Below, one piece after another: positions 22,135 to 32,621 of a DNA stretch of 64,000 nucleotides; position 1 is the first letter of the stretch; each line of letters starts with the position of its first letter. Source of the stretch: Massospora cicadina (Eukaryota > Entomophthoromycota > Entomophthoromycetes > Entomophthorales > Entomophthoraceae); NCBI GenBank assembly GCA_022478985.1, contig JAKSZP010005578.1:40621-104620 (forward strand). The letters run 5' to 3'. Under the pieces are notes generated by a model. That model searched no databases. It saw only the letters and a program-made list of their open reading frames with translations, and was not told where the DNA came from. The translations under genes and the position numbers were made by a program.

Positions 22135-22825
22135 TGTCAGTGCAGAGCCTAGCACATGAAAAACCAAGAGATAGTCAATTTTTCCATAAAATCTGACATG
22201 TTTAAAGTGAGATGAAAATCTGATAATTTTAATTTGAAGTCTTTTGTAAAATGATCAACTCAAACCTTATTATGGTTCACAGTTATTCACAGGTCATTGA
22301 GAGTGGGCCCCAGAGGAGAATAATTCCGCCACTACAAGGATGATCAAGAAAGAGTGGGGCTAAGTGCATTTGGAGAATTATATAACCATGGACAGCTAAT
22401 GATGATATTTTGTGGTCAATAAATTATATAGAAGTAAGTTCCAATAAATATTTAATACTTTTATATATTTGTGTCATATAACTACATAGGAATACAAACT
22501 ACATTTATATTATCTCTTTTTGAAATGACACACTAAAGTTCCCCACTCCCAGATGTGGACATAGGAAACCTGACAACATGTTAGAAACCCCTTACATGAT
22601 CCTTATCCTTAACACTAATATCCAATGACAGAACCGCTAGTTTGATAGACCTGACAGAGTTAAATTAAATATAGTGTTTATTCCTTTTCAGGGTTTTAAT
22701 TAACTAGCTTCACCTCTGTCAATTACATAGTGTAACTTCCCCCTGTTATACTGGACCTTTCACTCCAGTTTATCAAGTCCAAGGATTAACATCTTAGACT
22801 AGCAAAGTAAATAATGCCTATGACA
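22135..22825 (+). repeat. Diverged solo LTR related to the one at 28500
   Basis: It starts TGTCA and ends TGACA. Its last 130 bp align with the 3' part of the solo LTR at 28500-29242, including the 15-base identity TTATACTGGACCTTT and the same end. The starts also match loosely (TGTCA followed by an AGCCT block). The flanks are ATAGT (22130-22134) and ATATT (22826-22830), a four-of-five match that could be an eroded 5-bp duplication. Confidence 0.5.
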
Positions 22826-23476
22826 ATATTCAGAAGAAAATCCGACTACCAGCCTTAAGGTTGAAGTTTGTTATTACCCTTTTCACATTAATTGGGTTGT
22901 CAGTTGAGGGCTTCTATTATCAATAAGTAAGTTATTCCAATCAAGTTTTTTACTAAATTATTGTCAACCAAATTATAGAATTATCAGCATGGAGGTGGCA
23001 GATGCCATTACTTGATAGAGTTGACTATCTTCAGGCTTTAAGTTAATTCTTCTTACATGCTTTAGTAGTATCTATCCCTTGGTTATCCTACCTTGGATAT
23101 TCAAAACCTATTACTAGATCAGTACAATCTATATGTTCAACGGTAATATTTTATTGCTTGTATGGTGTTTCCATCAGTGGATCAGTTTAGGATGTATAAT
23201 AGATTTGATCATAAACCTGATGTTGTCAAAATTTACTAAAACAGTTCTTAAAAATAATAAGTTTACATAAAGAAAGATGTTACTTTTTAAATTATAAATT
23301 GTGAGCAACTATGATGCAAAAAACAGATGTCAATTTATAGTGCTTTAGTTTTTATTTTGGATTCTGAGATGTTGTAGTAATATAGTCAGTCAGAATAGCT
23401 TATATATAAATTAAGGATTACAGTATGATAAGACATATAAAAATTGAGCTTTCAATTATCTACTTAATAAACACAT
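22826..23476. other. AT-rich intergenic DNA, nothing recognised
   Basis: No supported feature was seen between the solo LTR and the tandem-repeat block. Confidence 0.5.
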
Positions 23477-23783
23477 TCACTGACTGATGTACTGACTGAC
23501 TGATGTACTGAATAACATCTGAAACCTTTGAGTCCAATAGGTTTAATTTAATTGGGTGATTTGGTGAGACTTATAAAATATTATTGAATCTGAAACTAAG
23601 TCTGATGGTTTTAATATATTTGGGTGAGTGGGTGAGAATTAGCAAATATAGCTAATAATTCATAAAATTGCTCACCTGAAACTAATTGTGTCTGATAGGT
23701 TTAATCTATTTGGGCAAGTGGGTGAGAATTTAAAATATTATCAAATAGTTCACCATATTGCTCACCTGAAACTAAAAAAATCA
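23477..23783. repeat. Short satellite: CTGACTGATGTA microrepeat and a ~90-bp tandem repeat
   Basis: 23477-23511 repeats the word ACTGACTGATGTACTG. From about 23519 to 23783 there are three imperfect units of roughly 75-95 bp, each with CTGAAAC, a TCTGATAGGTTTAAT-like block, TTTGGGTGAGTGGGTGAGA, an AT-rich part and, in the last two, ATTGCTCACC. It is non-coding by inspection. Confidence 0.75.
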
Positions 23784-23922
23784 GTCAGAGTTTTAAGTGG
23801 ATTATTAAATAAATTTAGTATAACCAGATCACCAGCCATGAGGGCAACAGCAAAGCTGTTAGTCTGAGTAGATCAAGTATAGTACTGGCACAGTCTTTAG
23901 GCTATGTCATTGGAGCTTATAA

Positions 23923-23950
23923 ACCCAAGCAACGCTGGGTAACTCCGCTT
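23923..23950 (+). repeat. Helitron-like 3' end (decayed)
   Basis: A hairpin ACCCAAGCAACGCTGGGT (23923-23940; arms ACCC/GGGT plus AGC/GCT, loop AAC, one bulged A) is followed by AACTCCGCTTTCTTAG. Canonical Helitrons end with such a hairpin about 10 nt before CTRR. Here the terminal CTRR is not intact. Confidence 0.4.
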
Positions 23951-24082
23951 TCTTAGTATTCTTAATATAAAAGCTAAACATAAATGATTGGAATTGTTCA
24001 GTTATAAAGAAGCTGGATGAAATTTGATTGTTGAGCTCCATATACCATATTAGGGATGGGTTATGGGAATAATAAATTATTA

Positions 24083-24111
24083 AACCAAGTAACGCTGGGT
24101 AAATTGGCTAG
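24083..24111 (+). repeat. Helitron-like 3' end with CTAG terminus
   Basis: A second copy of the hairpin core (AAGTAACGCTGGGT) is followed by AAATTGGCTAG, and the next base is T at 24112. Hairpin, short spacer, CTAG and a following T are the established signature of a Helitron 3' terminus. No 5' TC end or Rep/helicase gene was found, so this would be a non-autonomous element. Confidence 0.5.
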
Positions 24112-24354
24112 TATTGAGCTAAAAAGCTTCAATTTCAGCTATATATATTAATATTGCTCTGGCTAAGATAACGTTACTTTTTTTAATTAAGGTGCATTCT
24201 AAACAATAATGTTAGACCAGCATCTATAGTTAGAAAACAACGGCTATAGTAAGTAAATAAATGCAAAAGTTTTCAGATACAAGTCTGCTAAGTTTAAGTT
24301 AATGGTGCAGGACCAACACATAATAAGGTTGAGGATAACTTGTTTATTAGAATT

Positions 24355-24825
24355 TGTCAAGTAATTAATATGACTGGATGATAAGCCATATATCCAGCGG
24401 ATTGTAGTATATGAGTCAGGGTGAGCCTCAGTATTAGGCAGAAGATTGTGTTGATGCAAGGAGAATTGATCAAAGTATACCTAGTTTGGAAAATCAAGGG
24501 AATTCTACTGAAGCCTCAAGATAAAGCAACAACTCCTAAAATGTAACAAATAAGAGATTACTAAGCATAATGGTTAAAATTAACTAAGAATACCAAGGAT
24601 AATAGTTGAGCAGGAGAATGAGAAGGGGGAGGTTTTTAGTAATCAGCAGAGCTACTCTGCAATTTTATATTTATAATAAAAGTGTCAGTTGGGGCGATAG
24701 CTCCATATTCATATCAGTTTTTATTAAGGATTTGGTAATCTTCATATTGTCCGTTTCATTGCTCATTGGTGGTTATCCTGTGCAACCAGCCTGGCGGATT
24801 TAACCCATATTGCTGAAAGTTAACA
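24355..24825 (+). repeat. 5' LTR of element A
   Basis: It starts TGTCAAG and ends AACA, and aligns over its whole length with 37959-38429. Shared blocks include TGGATGATAAGC, GGGAATTC and GGGGGAGGTTTTT. Confidence 0.88.
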
Positions 24826-24826
24826 G

Positions 24827-24844
24827 TGGTGCTCACTACAAGAG
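24827..24844 (+). other. tRNA primer-binding site of element A
   Basis: TGGTGCTCACTACAAGAG lies one base after the LTR. The TGG start fits pairing to a tRNA CCA end, and the same TGGTGCTCACTACA follows the 5' LTRs of elements B (39136) and C (47892). The primer tRNA was not identified; it is not the tRNA-Ile in this window. Confidence 0.75.
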
Positions 24845-24903
24845 GCCACTGGTCAATTGTAGTACAATAGCACTAGGGAATCATGGAAAGCCCTCATTTG
24901 TTA

Positions 24904-27470
24904 TGCCAAAATTTAATAGGGCTTCACAACTGATATCCTGGAGTACCAATGAGACCTCTAATGAGGAACTGGCACCATTCATGGTGGTGGAACCGGGGGA
25001 TGAGGATAATAGGATGGAACTGCAGTTAGGTGCTTATCCCACGTTGGACTTATACCAGCAGGGCAGGTCCACTAATGTGACCCCTCAGCAACTGTGGGAT
25101 ATCATGGAATAGCTCTTGCAGGGTCACCACCTCTATGAAGAAGATGTGGGGAAACATGCTCTAAGTTTGTCTTATAATCAACAGATCCAAGAATTCTGCT
25201 ACAAATTGTATATACTTTACCTCAACGCTACCACACTGGGGTTAACTCGCCAGCTCAGCACCCATGGAGCTGAGGAGTACTTGGTTGTGTATGTTCATCC
25301 TTTGATCTGCCAACTACTGCATGTGTTGGCCAACATAACATTGGGATTAGGGAAGTCATGCGCTTTGTGTAGGCATAGCATAATGACACTCACCTCTTAC
25401 TTATACGCCTTGATCACTCTTTCTCAGAAATTCAGGGGGCGTTAGTGCACATAGACAGTCATGTAGTGGATGTCCGCCATCGCTTAGATGAATTAGTCCC
25501 ACAGTTGAATCATGATTCACCCTGAGTAATAAGAGAATTGTTAGACTGGCGTGGGCTTTTGGCGGAATGGATCTGGGATGTCTCAATGCTGGGTAGTAAC
25601 ACTGAGAAGTTTATGGTGGAAATGGCAGAATGGGCAGAAGGAATGAAATGGCGGTGGCTCATAATAGGGACCAGGCTATCCTGTTACAGCGGTGAATGAC
25701 TTATCACGCTAACTCCGTGGCAATTGAATTTAGCCAACTCTGTGCTGAGTGAATTAACCAGCATATGACTGACCAGTTGGCCAGCTCTTTCTTGGCGTCC
25801 TCAGAGTTCAGCTAGTTGCTGGGCCAGAATAATCAGTTGGAGAGTGCCATTAAGGCGGCTTAGGGCTGAGCCATTACTATTCCTTCATTGAAATGGTGAA
25901 GTATGCTGATATGCAAGTGTGCTTAGATAATCTTCAACAGGCTAATGAGGAGTTAATTCAGGAATGAGTCTCTCTAGTCAATCAAGTAGACAAGGTGAAC
26001 CAACAAGTGCATGGCACCAGTTGGCAGAATGCTAGAATACAGGGCACATTGGAGGATGTTCTCTCATGACTGCAATAGATGGAGCGTAAGCTGGACACAG
26101 AGCAGGAATTCTTACATGAAATACAAAATAAATTCGAGGTGCTACAACAGGGGTGTGAAATGGGCAGTGTAAGTGTTGTTCAGTCAAAGCTGAGTGTATA
26201 ATTGATGAACATTTTACTGAACAGACTGGTGGGGGAGGTAAGGGTGCAGTCAGTGGTGAATCTGGAGAAGAATGCTATGGTTCAGCCAGTGAGTCCCCCA
26301 GGGGTCATGGTGGTCCCTCCCTAATAAAACCTCTTATCAGTCTACTTTGATGGATTCACATCCATCCTCATGAACTTATTCTTGCCTTCAAGGGGATTCT
26401 CATCTTGACCAATATGAACCTATCCCAACTATGTGCTGAACCCAAAGCATGGAGTAGGGTTATTTTATTTGAATCAAGAAGTTACTGCCTTTCCTTCATG
26501 ATGGGAACATGCACAGATATTTTAAATGGTTCAAATTTGCTGTGGAAGGAGCATTATATTGGTGGAAAGTAAAACTGTTGTTATCCGCTCTGGATGTTGA
26601 GAGTGCTGATCAGGTCACCTGTTACCTACAGAGTAGTTCTGTAACATATCAAGAGGTGAAGGAGACTGTGCTCCATCTGTTTGGGGCAAGGCAAAGATGG
26701 CGCAGTGCAAGGCTGAATTCCTGAAAATACAGTTCCAGAAGAACGAGTCCCTGGGTGAGTTGCGGTGCGATTCATGACTGAAGCTCATGTTATAGTGGGA
26801 GAAAATATCTTAGCCAATGAGGATGTAGGCATAGCCATGATGGCGGCGGTCAAACCATATAGTGGATTGCATAATGCTATGACTCACATAATGAATGTAA
26901 ACGCAGGGCTTCTATGAATCATTAACACTTTACACCATCTCTCCACCACATTCAGTACTCCCAATGTGGAGTGGAAGGTCCCTGCTACCACCGCTGCATC
27001 CTCAGCAGGAAATTGACTTCCATGACTCAGTTATAATCCGTTGGGTAATGTTTGGCCACCCAATATGTTGGCAGGTCCTTCCTGCCCTCTGTATGCACCA
27101 TCGGGCCATGCCCAGCCTAATTTCAATTATACTGTTAATTTTTGACTTGGACCTTCAGGCGCAAACCATAGATGGGAGCCGTTTCTGAATGATTGTTTCT
27201 TTTTCAGCCTAAAAGGCCATTATGTGATTAAGTTCTCAGGAAACCAGCAGGTTCATGAAGTTCCATCTGTTTTGATCAGGCAGGGAAAAGCTCAAGTGGA
27301 GCAGAGATGGGATGCTCTAACTCTGATAATCCAAAATTATTTGTCCCTGACGATTCCCATGAGTCTCTTTGTGTTGTCTCCAGTACCCAACCCGCAACTT
27401 ATTATATCAACAACTTCCACATGATACCCCAGCCTCAATCAAGAGAGTGACCATCACCCTTCAGGCTCTG
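24904..27470 (+). pseudogene. Element A gag (unusually long, many stops)
   Basis: Gag forms the retrotransposon particle. The recognisable capsid part is at about 26430-26690 (FKFAVEGALYWWKVKLLLSA, then DQVTCYLQSSSVTYQEVKET) and matches gag of B and C. Upstream, 25860-26290 has a helix-rich, probably coiled-coil part (NQVDKVNQQVHGTSWQNARI; MERKLDTEQEFLHEIQNKFE) corresponding to the N-terminal coiled coils of B and C. Before that lies about 1 kb of extra coding (MPKFNRASQLISWSTNETSN at 24904, EELAPFMVVEPGDED, later LVVYVHPLICQLLHVLANIT) with no counterpart in B or C. Frames change often and in-frame stops are frequent. No intact zinc knuckle was found. Confidence 0.65.
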
Positions 27471-27699
27471 AGCTCTGCTGAGATGTGCAAAAGCTGTATG
27501 CTTGGAAAATCCTTGAACAAAATGGCACAAGTAATGTTGGAACCTCAATGGCTGTCGCCTCCCTAAGGTTTAACGTAGCTATTCCAGTAGAAAAGATCTC
27601 CCAGGAGTATCCTCATGTCAATGTGGGTATAGTTACTTTTCTTGGTAACAAAAAGCCATTGGACTTTCATGTAATAAACACCAATAGTTCTTCTTATTC

Positions 27700-30600
27700 A
27701 GAGTGACCCAACTGTGATATTTTTGTTCAGAACACAAAAATCTGCGCTATTATAGATACTGGTGCCCAAGTTTATATACAATCTCCACCAAGCTCATGGC
27801 TAAGCTTCCGCTGAAGCCTGATGTGGAACACAGAGTAATGTATGGGCCGCAGGGGTACAGAGCAATGCGCCAGAAGGAGCTTACAGCGTGTTACCTCTGA
27901 AATTTGGCTCACTTAGAGCTTCTGATCCAGCAGTGGTCCTGCTTAGTAATAATTATAATATGTTGATTGGAGCTGCGTTCATGCAGCGATTTGGGGCTGT
28001 GATCAGTATGGCAGAAGAAACCATTAGTAACTTGGGACAACAGATCCCCATTTACTTTACCTCTAGTGGAGTCCCAAAGGACCCAATCTGCTCCAGTCAG
28101 ATCAATTTACCGTATAGTGATGGAATGATTCTTGTCCAATATCAGCAGATGAAGAGGAGGACCAGAGCCCTTCTCAACCTTATCTACAAGTATAAAGGTA
28201 TTCTGCTACGGGCTGCAAGCACTGTAAGCATACCATCTGGGCATCAAGCTATATTAGGTATGGAGCATGAAATTGACATTCCAGAAGGTTTATATTGGGA
28301 GATTATGGGGCCCTACCAGCAATTACAGCTTAAACATCATATGGCTCCGAGGTTACTGTTGCCAGGGCACAGGGAAGTGAAAGTATTAATAGTGAACCTA
28401 CAGAATGAGTCCATGATGGTCTAAAGACACAAGTGGTGGCTTATTTACACCTGGCCCCTTAGGAAGAGGTTCATCGCATTCATGATTTCAGTTCTTGGGT
28501 GTCATGGTAAAGCCTGACTTTAGAGGAATTCATGAAATTTCAAATACAATTCATCAGATCATGAGGATTTGTGCTGAGGTTAAATCGATTATTTGCCTAT
28601 CAAATCATAATTGTAATGAGTTTTGTTCAATTAATCGCTTAAATTACCCCAATTGCAATGATATTGAGTCGATTAGTGCACCAAAATGAATCTACAATGA
28701 GACTGAGACGATTCCCACTGCTTTCAAAATCACATGCAAGGTGCAATCACATAAACTCAAAAGAAGTATAGTGTTCTATTCAAAAATCAATTAAGCTTAT
28801 AAAAAGTCCAGGAAGTTGGATGGGATATAAAACTAGGCTATTCAGATGGTTAGTCTTTGCAGTCAATATAATATTATCATATGCTAAACCATTTGAGTAC
28901 ATATTTTCATTATGACAGTTCCATATACCGTACAGTAAACAAGCTATACAGTCTAACCAAATATTCCATAAAACCTATATTTATGGGTGCAGAAACACCT
29001 ATACCTGAACAAATCCCTCTTACATTACTTCCACGTCCAAACATAGCTGGTGTACTGGCATTAACAGAAATGGGAGTGGTTGAAGAAATCCTTCCTTCTT
29101 TTAGGGCTATACCACCCAATTGCCCTTGCCATTCTCTATATGGTACGCACTGCCCCTTTGTTATACTGGACCTTTAGCTCAGGGTTAGCAAGTTCACGGC
29201 TTGCTATCACAAACTTGGATAAAGTAGTACCAGTCCCTGACATTGGGAGGACCTTGGCTTACCTTTAAAAACCACATTCAGCATAATGACAATGGTTCTG
29301 CGGGAAAGTGCTTACTGGACTGTCAGAAGAATAAAAAGGATAAGGTGATGGTCCTGTTCAAAAAATACTGAGGAATGTTTGCATCTACCAACCATGACTT
29401 TAAATGTGCGCATGGGGTTGTGCATTGGTGGACATTGGCGATCACCCCCATTTGTTCATGGCCTATTCAGTGCTTGAAAGTGGCGGAAGATGTTGTATCC
29501 TATGAGGTAGACCAATGGATTGAACAAGGAATGTTAGAGCTATCCAAGAGCCCATGGGCATTGCAAAGCTTATTGTTAAGAAAAAAGATGGCACCAACTG
29601 GGTGGTTATTGACTACCAGAAACTTAGTAGTGTCATAAAGAAAGATTCCTACCCTCTCCCGCAGATTGATGACACTTTAAATTGACTGGGAGGGGCTAAA
29701 TATTTTTATGCCATAGATTTGATATTGGGGTACTGGCAGATTAAGTTACCAGCGGCAGAATGGGAAAAATGTTCTATAATCACCTCTAAAGGGTTGTTCT
29801 GACCCACGCATATGCCACAAGGGTTATGTAACGCCTCAGCTACATTTCAGCGGGAGATGGACACAATTTTTAGGTGACTTGAAGCTGTACTGCGTCCTAG
29901 TTTACCTCTACAATATCAATGTCTCTCTCAGATGTTCATGGAACATCTGGACCATTTGGAAAAAGTGTTCCGCCACCTTGCTGATGCTAACATTAAGATC
30001 AAGCATTAAAATGTCATTTTTTAAGGAGCAATTGGAATACCTTTGGATCTTGGTGGAAAAAAGGGCTTAAACTGAATCCAGTGAAGAAGGAAGCTATAAG
30101 TAAGATGACCCAGCAGGCATTAATTGAGATATTTAAGTGTTTTTATGGATGGTCAATTACTACCGGTGGTTCATTCATAACTTCAGTTGTATTGGGGCAC
30201 CACTCTTTAGATATTGAAAAGATGCCCCTTTTGACTGGACAGAACGATTGCAAACGCTTTTGATGTCTTATTAACTGCATTGGCGAGAACGCCTGTGTTG
30301 CAATATCACAACTTTAAAAAACAATTCATAGTGCAAATGGATGCATAACTTTCCTCCATAGGGGAAGTATTTTCTCATGAAGGATGATGACGGCGTAGAG
30401 CACCCTGTCACGTTTTGTAGCCAAAGCTTAGACTGTCACGAACGTAATTACACTGTGACTGAGTGGGAGTGCTTAGTGGTGATATATGCATATAAACAGT
30501 TTTGGGTATACCTTCACGGGGTAAAATTCCAAGTGGTAACAGATCATGAATCCTTGCGCTGGCTGCAAAATTTCTGTGAACCTTCTGACAGCTTGCACAA

Positions 30601-31198
30601 TGGGCATTGAAGCTTTAAGCATATGATTTCAAGATCATACACCTTCTGGGAGCAAAACATCAAAATGCAGACTGTCTTTCATGGCTACCACCAGTCGCCA
30701 TTACAGCAGAATTGGCTGACATTATGTATGAGAAGATGGTGGTGGGCAAATACCATGATGAGCCACCACAAGTGGTCAAAGTGCTAGATGAGCTTAGAAA
30801 AAATACCTTCTTATGAGATGGGGAACTATATAAGCAGATTGGGGAATTGATGCTGAGTTTCCCTAAACTCTCTTCTAGGCCAGCGATTATCTTGGATGCA
30901 CATTAGCAGTAGGGCATGGAGGGTTGTGGAAAACATTGGAGTCCTTGTGACCCCACTACTATTGGGAGAACATGCATTATGATGTGCTGGAGATGGTTAG
31001 TTGTCATCAGTGCCAAGTGGAGAAACATAATCAAAAAAGACCACATACCAGTTGTTTAAGCCCCAGTTCGCATGGCATACCATTTCTCTTGATGTGGTGA
31101 GGCCTTTTCCAACGGGCGTGAACTGATATAAGTAGATAATTGTAGCAATTAGTCATTTGATGAGAGGGGTGGAAGCCAGGAGAATTAATGATTTGGGG
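27700..31198 (+). pseudogene. Element A pol, first part: protease, RT, RNase H, integrase N-half
   Basis: The aspartic protease active site DTGA is at 27755-27766 (AIIDTGAQVY). A linker at 27888-28424 precedes the solo LTR. Reverse transcriptase follows at about 29400-30060: VKKKDGTNWVVIDYQKL, YFYAIDLILGYWQIKLP, MPQGLCNASATFQ, and an active site YLYN (29903-29914) in place of YLDD, which is inactive. RNase H is at about 30290-30620 (FIVQMDA, then HPVTFCSQSLDCHERNYTVT). Integrase begins near 30880 with a zinc-finger region and DVVRPFPTG and is cut at 31198 by E1. There are several stops and frameshifts. Gypsy domain order supports the call. Confidence 0.82.
28500..29242 (+). repeat. Solo LTR with TSD TTGGG inside element A pol
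   Basis: 743 bp with TGTCATGG at the start and CCTGACA at the end. It is flanked by a perfect 5-bp repeat TTGGG (28495-28499 and 29243-29247). Removing it restores the alignment of element A with elements B and C across this point. No internal coding domain is present, so it is a solo LTR left by LTR-LTR recombination. A diverged relative is at 22135-22825. The TGACA end resembles that of E1 and E2, but the body is different. Confidence 0.78.
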
Positions 31199-31203
31199 CA
31201 GTC

Positions 31204-32358
31204 TGTAAGTCCTGGGGAATGTTCCCTGGAGGTTGATTGGGCCATTTTTCCATTTCTCAGTAAGAAGGTACTGAAGAGGATGGCTGTACCCCTCATTACT
31301 CAGTGCAATCTCGCTCACATGGTAGATGAGCGCTGGGTAGCAGCTCTCCCACTTTGGATACCACTCCCAATACCCACACTCTCCTCACCAGAATTGCTAT
31401 GAGAAATCAGTGAAATCTGCGCCAAGATCACCAAAATGAAATCAATCATAACCAATTTGAGTGGCAATCAGCCCGATGCTTGGATTTTAAATGGTCAAAA
31501 AGGTATAAAGACTGAGCTATTGGCTGAAATGCCCAACAGTTGTGATTCAGTTAACATGACGATCAAAAAAATCTCCCCTCTCCCAAATCCATCAGGCATC
31601 ACCCCAATAGGCAGGTAATAGCACTGGACACCATCGATGAGGTTTCAAAGCTTCCTGTTAACAAATTGGGTGTTGCGCCTGATGCAATGCTACTGACCAA
31701 ACAAACGGCCTAGCAACCAAGCATGGGTGGGTTGGGCGTCCTGAACCCGTTCCCAACCAAATGGGCTCACCCCTATGTGGGGTGGCCTTGGGGGATTCCC
31801 ACTGCTCGTTGGCCTAAATGCCATTGCACCAACCATCAGAAATGTAGTAGAGCCTTGGTTCAGATGTTCAAGGTCAAACTGGCAGTGACTCGGCCCACCA
31901 CCAAAATTTGTGATGTCAGTTCCCAAGGAACAAACCCGCCCATTCCCGAATAATTTGCCAGTTAGGCTGAATTTGTGGGACCTGATCCTGGCTTGGTTTC
32001 CCCAAATCAACTGCTATTTAATCAGTCACATCACACTGAGAAAATTGTTGGTCAATTTTACGTTTATAAATTTCTATTAAAAATCCTTTCCCAAAAATTA
32101 GTTTTTATATGTTAAAAATTAAGCCACCTTATCCACTGACATTCTTGTACCCCTTGGGGTTAATGGCTGTGTGCATCTGGTACTTTATTTTGTGCCTATA
32201 TGAAATTCTGGCTCACCAGCAGATATTGGCGGAACTCCTTTCTGGTTCCATATTTGTTGTATTAGCAGCAGTGCCCTGGGCATTCTGGTTTGCTGTTTGG
32301 ATGCTCTGGCATCCGGGCTGGCAGGCCAGTCTAATTCTTACTTGCTGTTTGCCTGACA
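31204..32358 (+). repeat. 5' LTR of chromovirus E1
   Basis: It begins TGTAAGTCCTGGGGAA and ends CCTGACA, and aligns with 36064-37214. U3 runs to the predicted transcription start at 32047 and R-U5 from there to 32358. The U3 starts with an open frame (31205-31402) that is shared with the 3' LTR and with E2. Confidence 0.93.
32015..32057 (+). promoter_or_regulatory. Predicted E1 TATA box and transcription start
   Basis: TATTTAA at 32015-32021 lies about 30 bp before GTTGGTCAATT (32047-32057), the 11-mer complementary to the PBS. In Tf1-type self-priming the PBS pairs with the first bases of the mRNA, so the start is placed at about 32047. The same arrangement exists in the 3' LTR (GTTGGTCAATT at 36903-36913). 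Confidence 0.6.
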
Positions 32359-32621
32359 TAATTGACCAACCATTATTCTTAGCCATTTACGCCTTTCTCA
32401 CGTGTGTAGGCGCAGCAATGGTTCCTTCTTTCCAACTGAGCCAGGTTGTAAAGAAAATTATCTCTGACCGCATTAGACCAGCCACACTCAAAACTCTAAA
32501 ACCACACCCCATAGTTGCTGCAGCTATTTGCCCATTGGTTTCCCCGGATCCACCCATATCTCTTTGGTATTGCTGTATTCATCCACAACTACTAATAAGG
32601 AGAACTACGTTTACTTCTTAG
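32109..32621 (+). CDS. Hydrophobic ORF from first ATG of E1 RNA, crossing the PBS
   Basis: ATG 32109 is the first ATG after the predicted transcription start. The 170-codon frame runs through R-U5, across the PBS, and ends at 32621, overlapping the protease frame by about 94 nt in a different frame. The first about 85 residues contain two hydrophobic stretches (LGLMAVCIWYFILCLYEIL and IFVVLAAVPWAFWFAVWML) that look like membrane segments. The part after the LTR (MVPSFQLSQVVKKII; AICPL; ISLWYCCI) weakly resembles the E2 frame at 61325-61537. The 3' LTR carries the same N-terminal frame (36965 onward), but most differences change the protein, so there is no sign of selection since insertion. 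No known family is recognised, and it may be fortuitous. Confidence 0.4.
   Translation: MLKIKPPYPLTFLYPLGLMAVCIWYFILCLYEILAHQQILAELLSGSIFVVLAAVPWAFWFAVWMLWHPGWQASLILTCCLPDIIDQPLFLAIYAFLTCVGAAMVPSFQLSQVVKKIISDRIRPATLKTLKPHPIVAAAICPLVSPDPPISLWYCCIHPQLLIRRTTFTS
32360..32370 (+). other. E1 self-priming primer-binding site
   Basis: AATTGACCAAC, two bases after the end of the 5' LTR, is the exact reverse complement of GTTGGTCAATT at 32047-32057. It does not begin with TGG as tRNA-primed sites do. An 11-base match in the right strand and position is very unlikely by chance in 1.15 kb. Confidence 0.75.

Noticed and set aside
23477..23783. Repeated units considered as a CRISPR array
   Set aside because: Units are adjacent, imperfect and without spacers, and the DNA is eukaryotic.
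24244..24459. Small minus-strand frame near the 5' end of element A
   Set aside because: It crosses the LTR border of element A and has no recognisable composition or homologue; chance frame.
28910..29119. Minus-strand 69-codon frame as a captured host gene in element A
   Set aside because: The segment is the interior of a TSD-flanked solo LTR and no protein family is recognisable.
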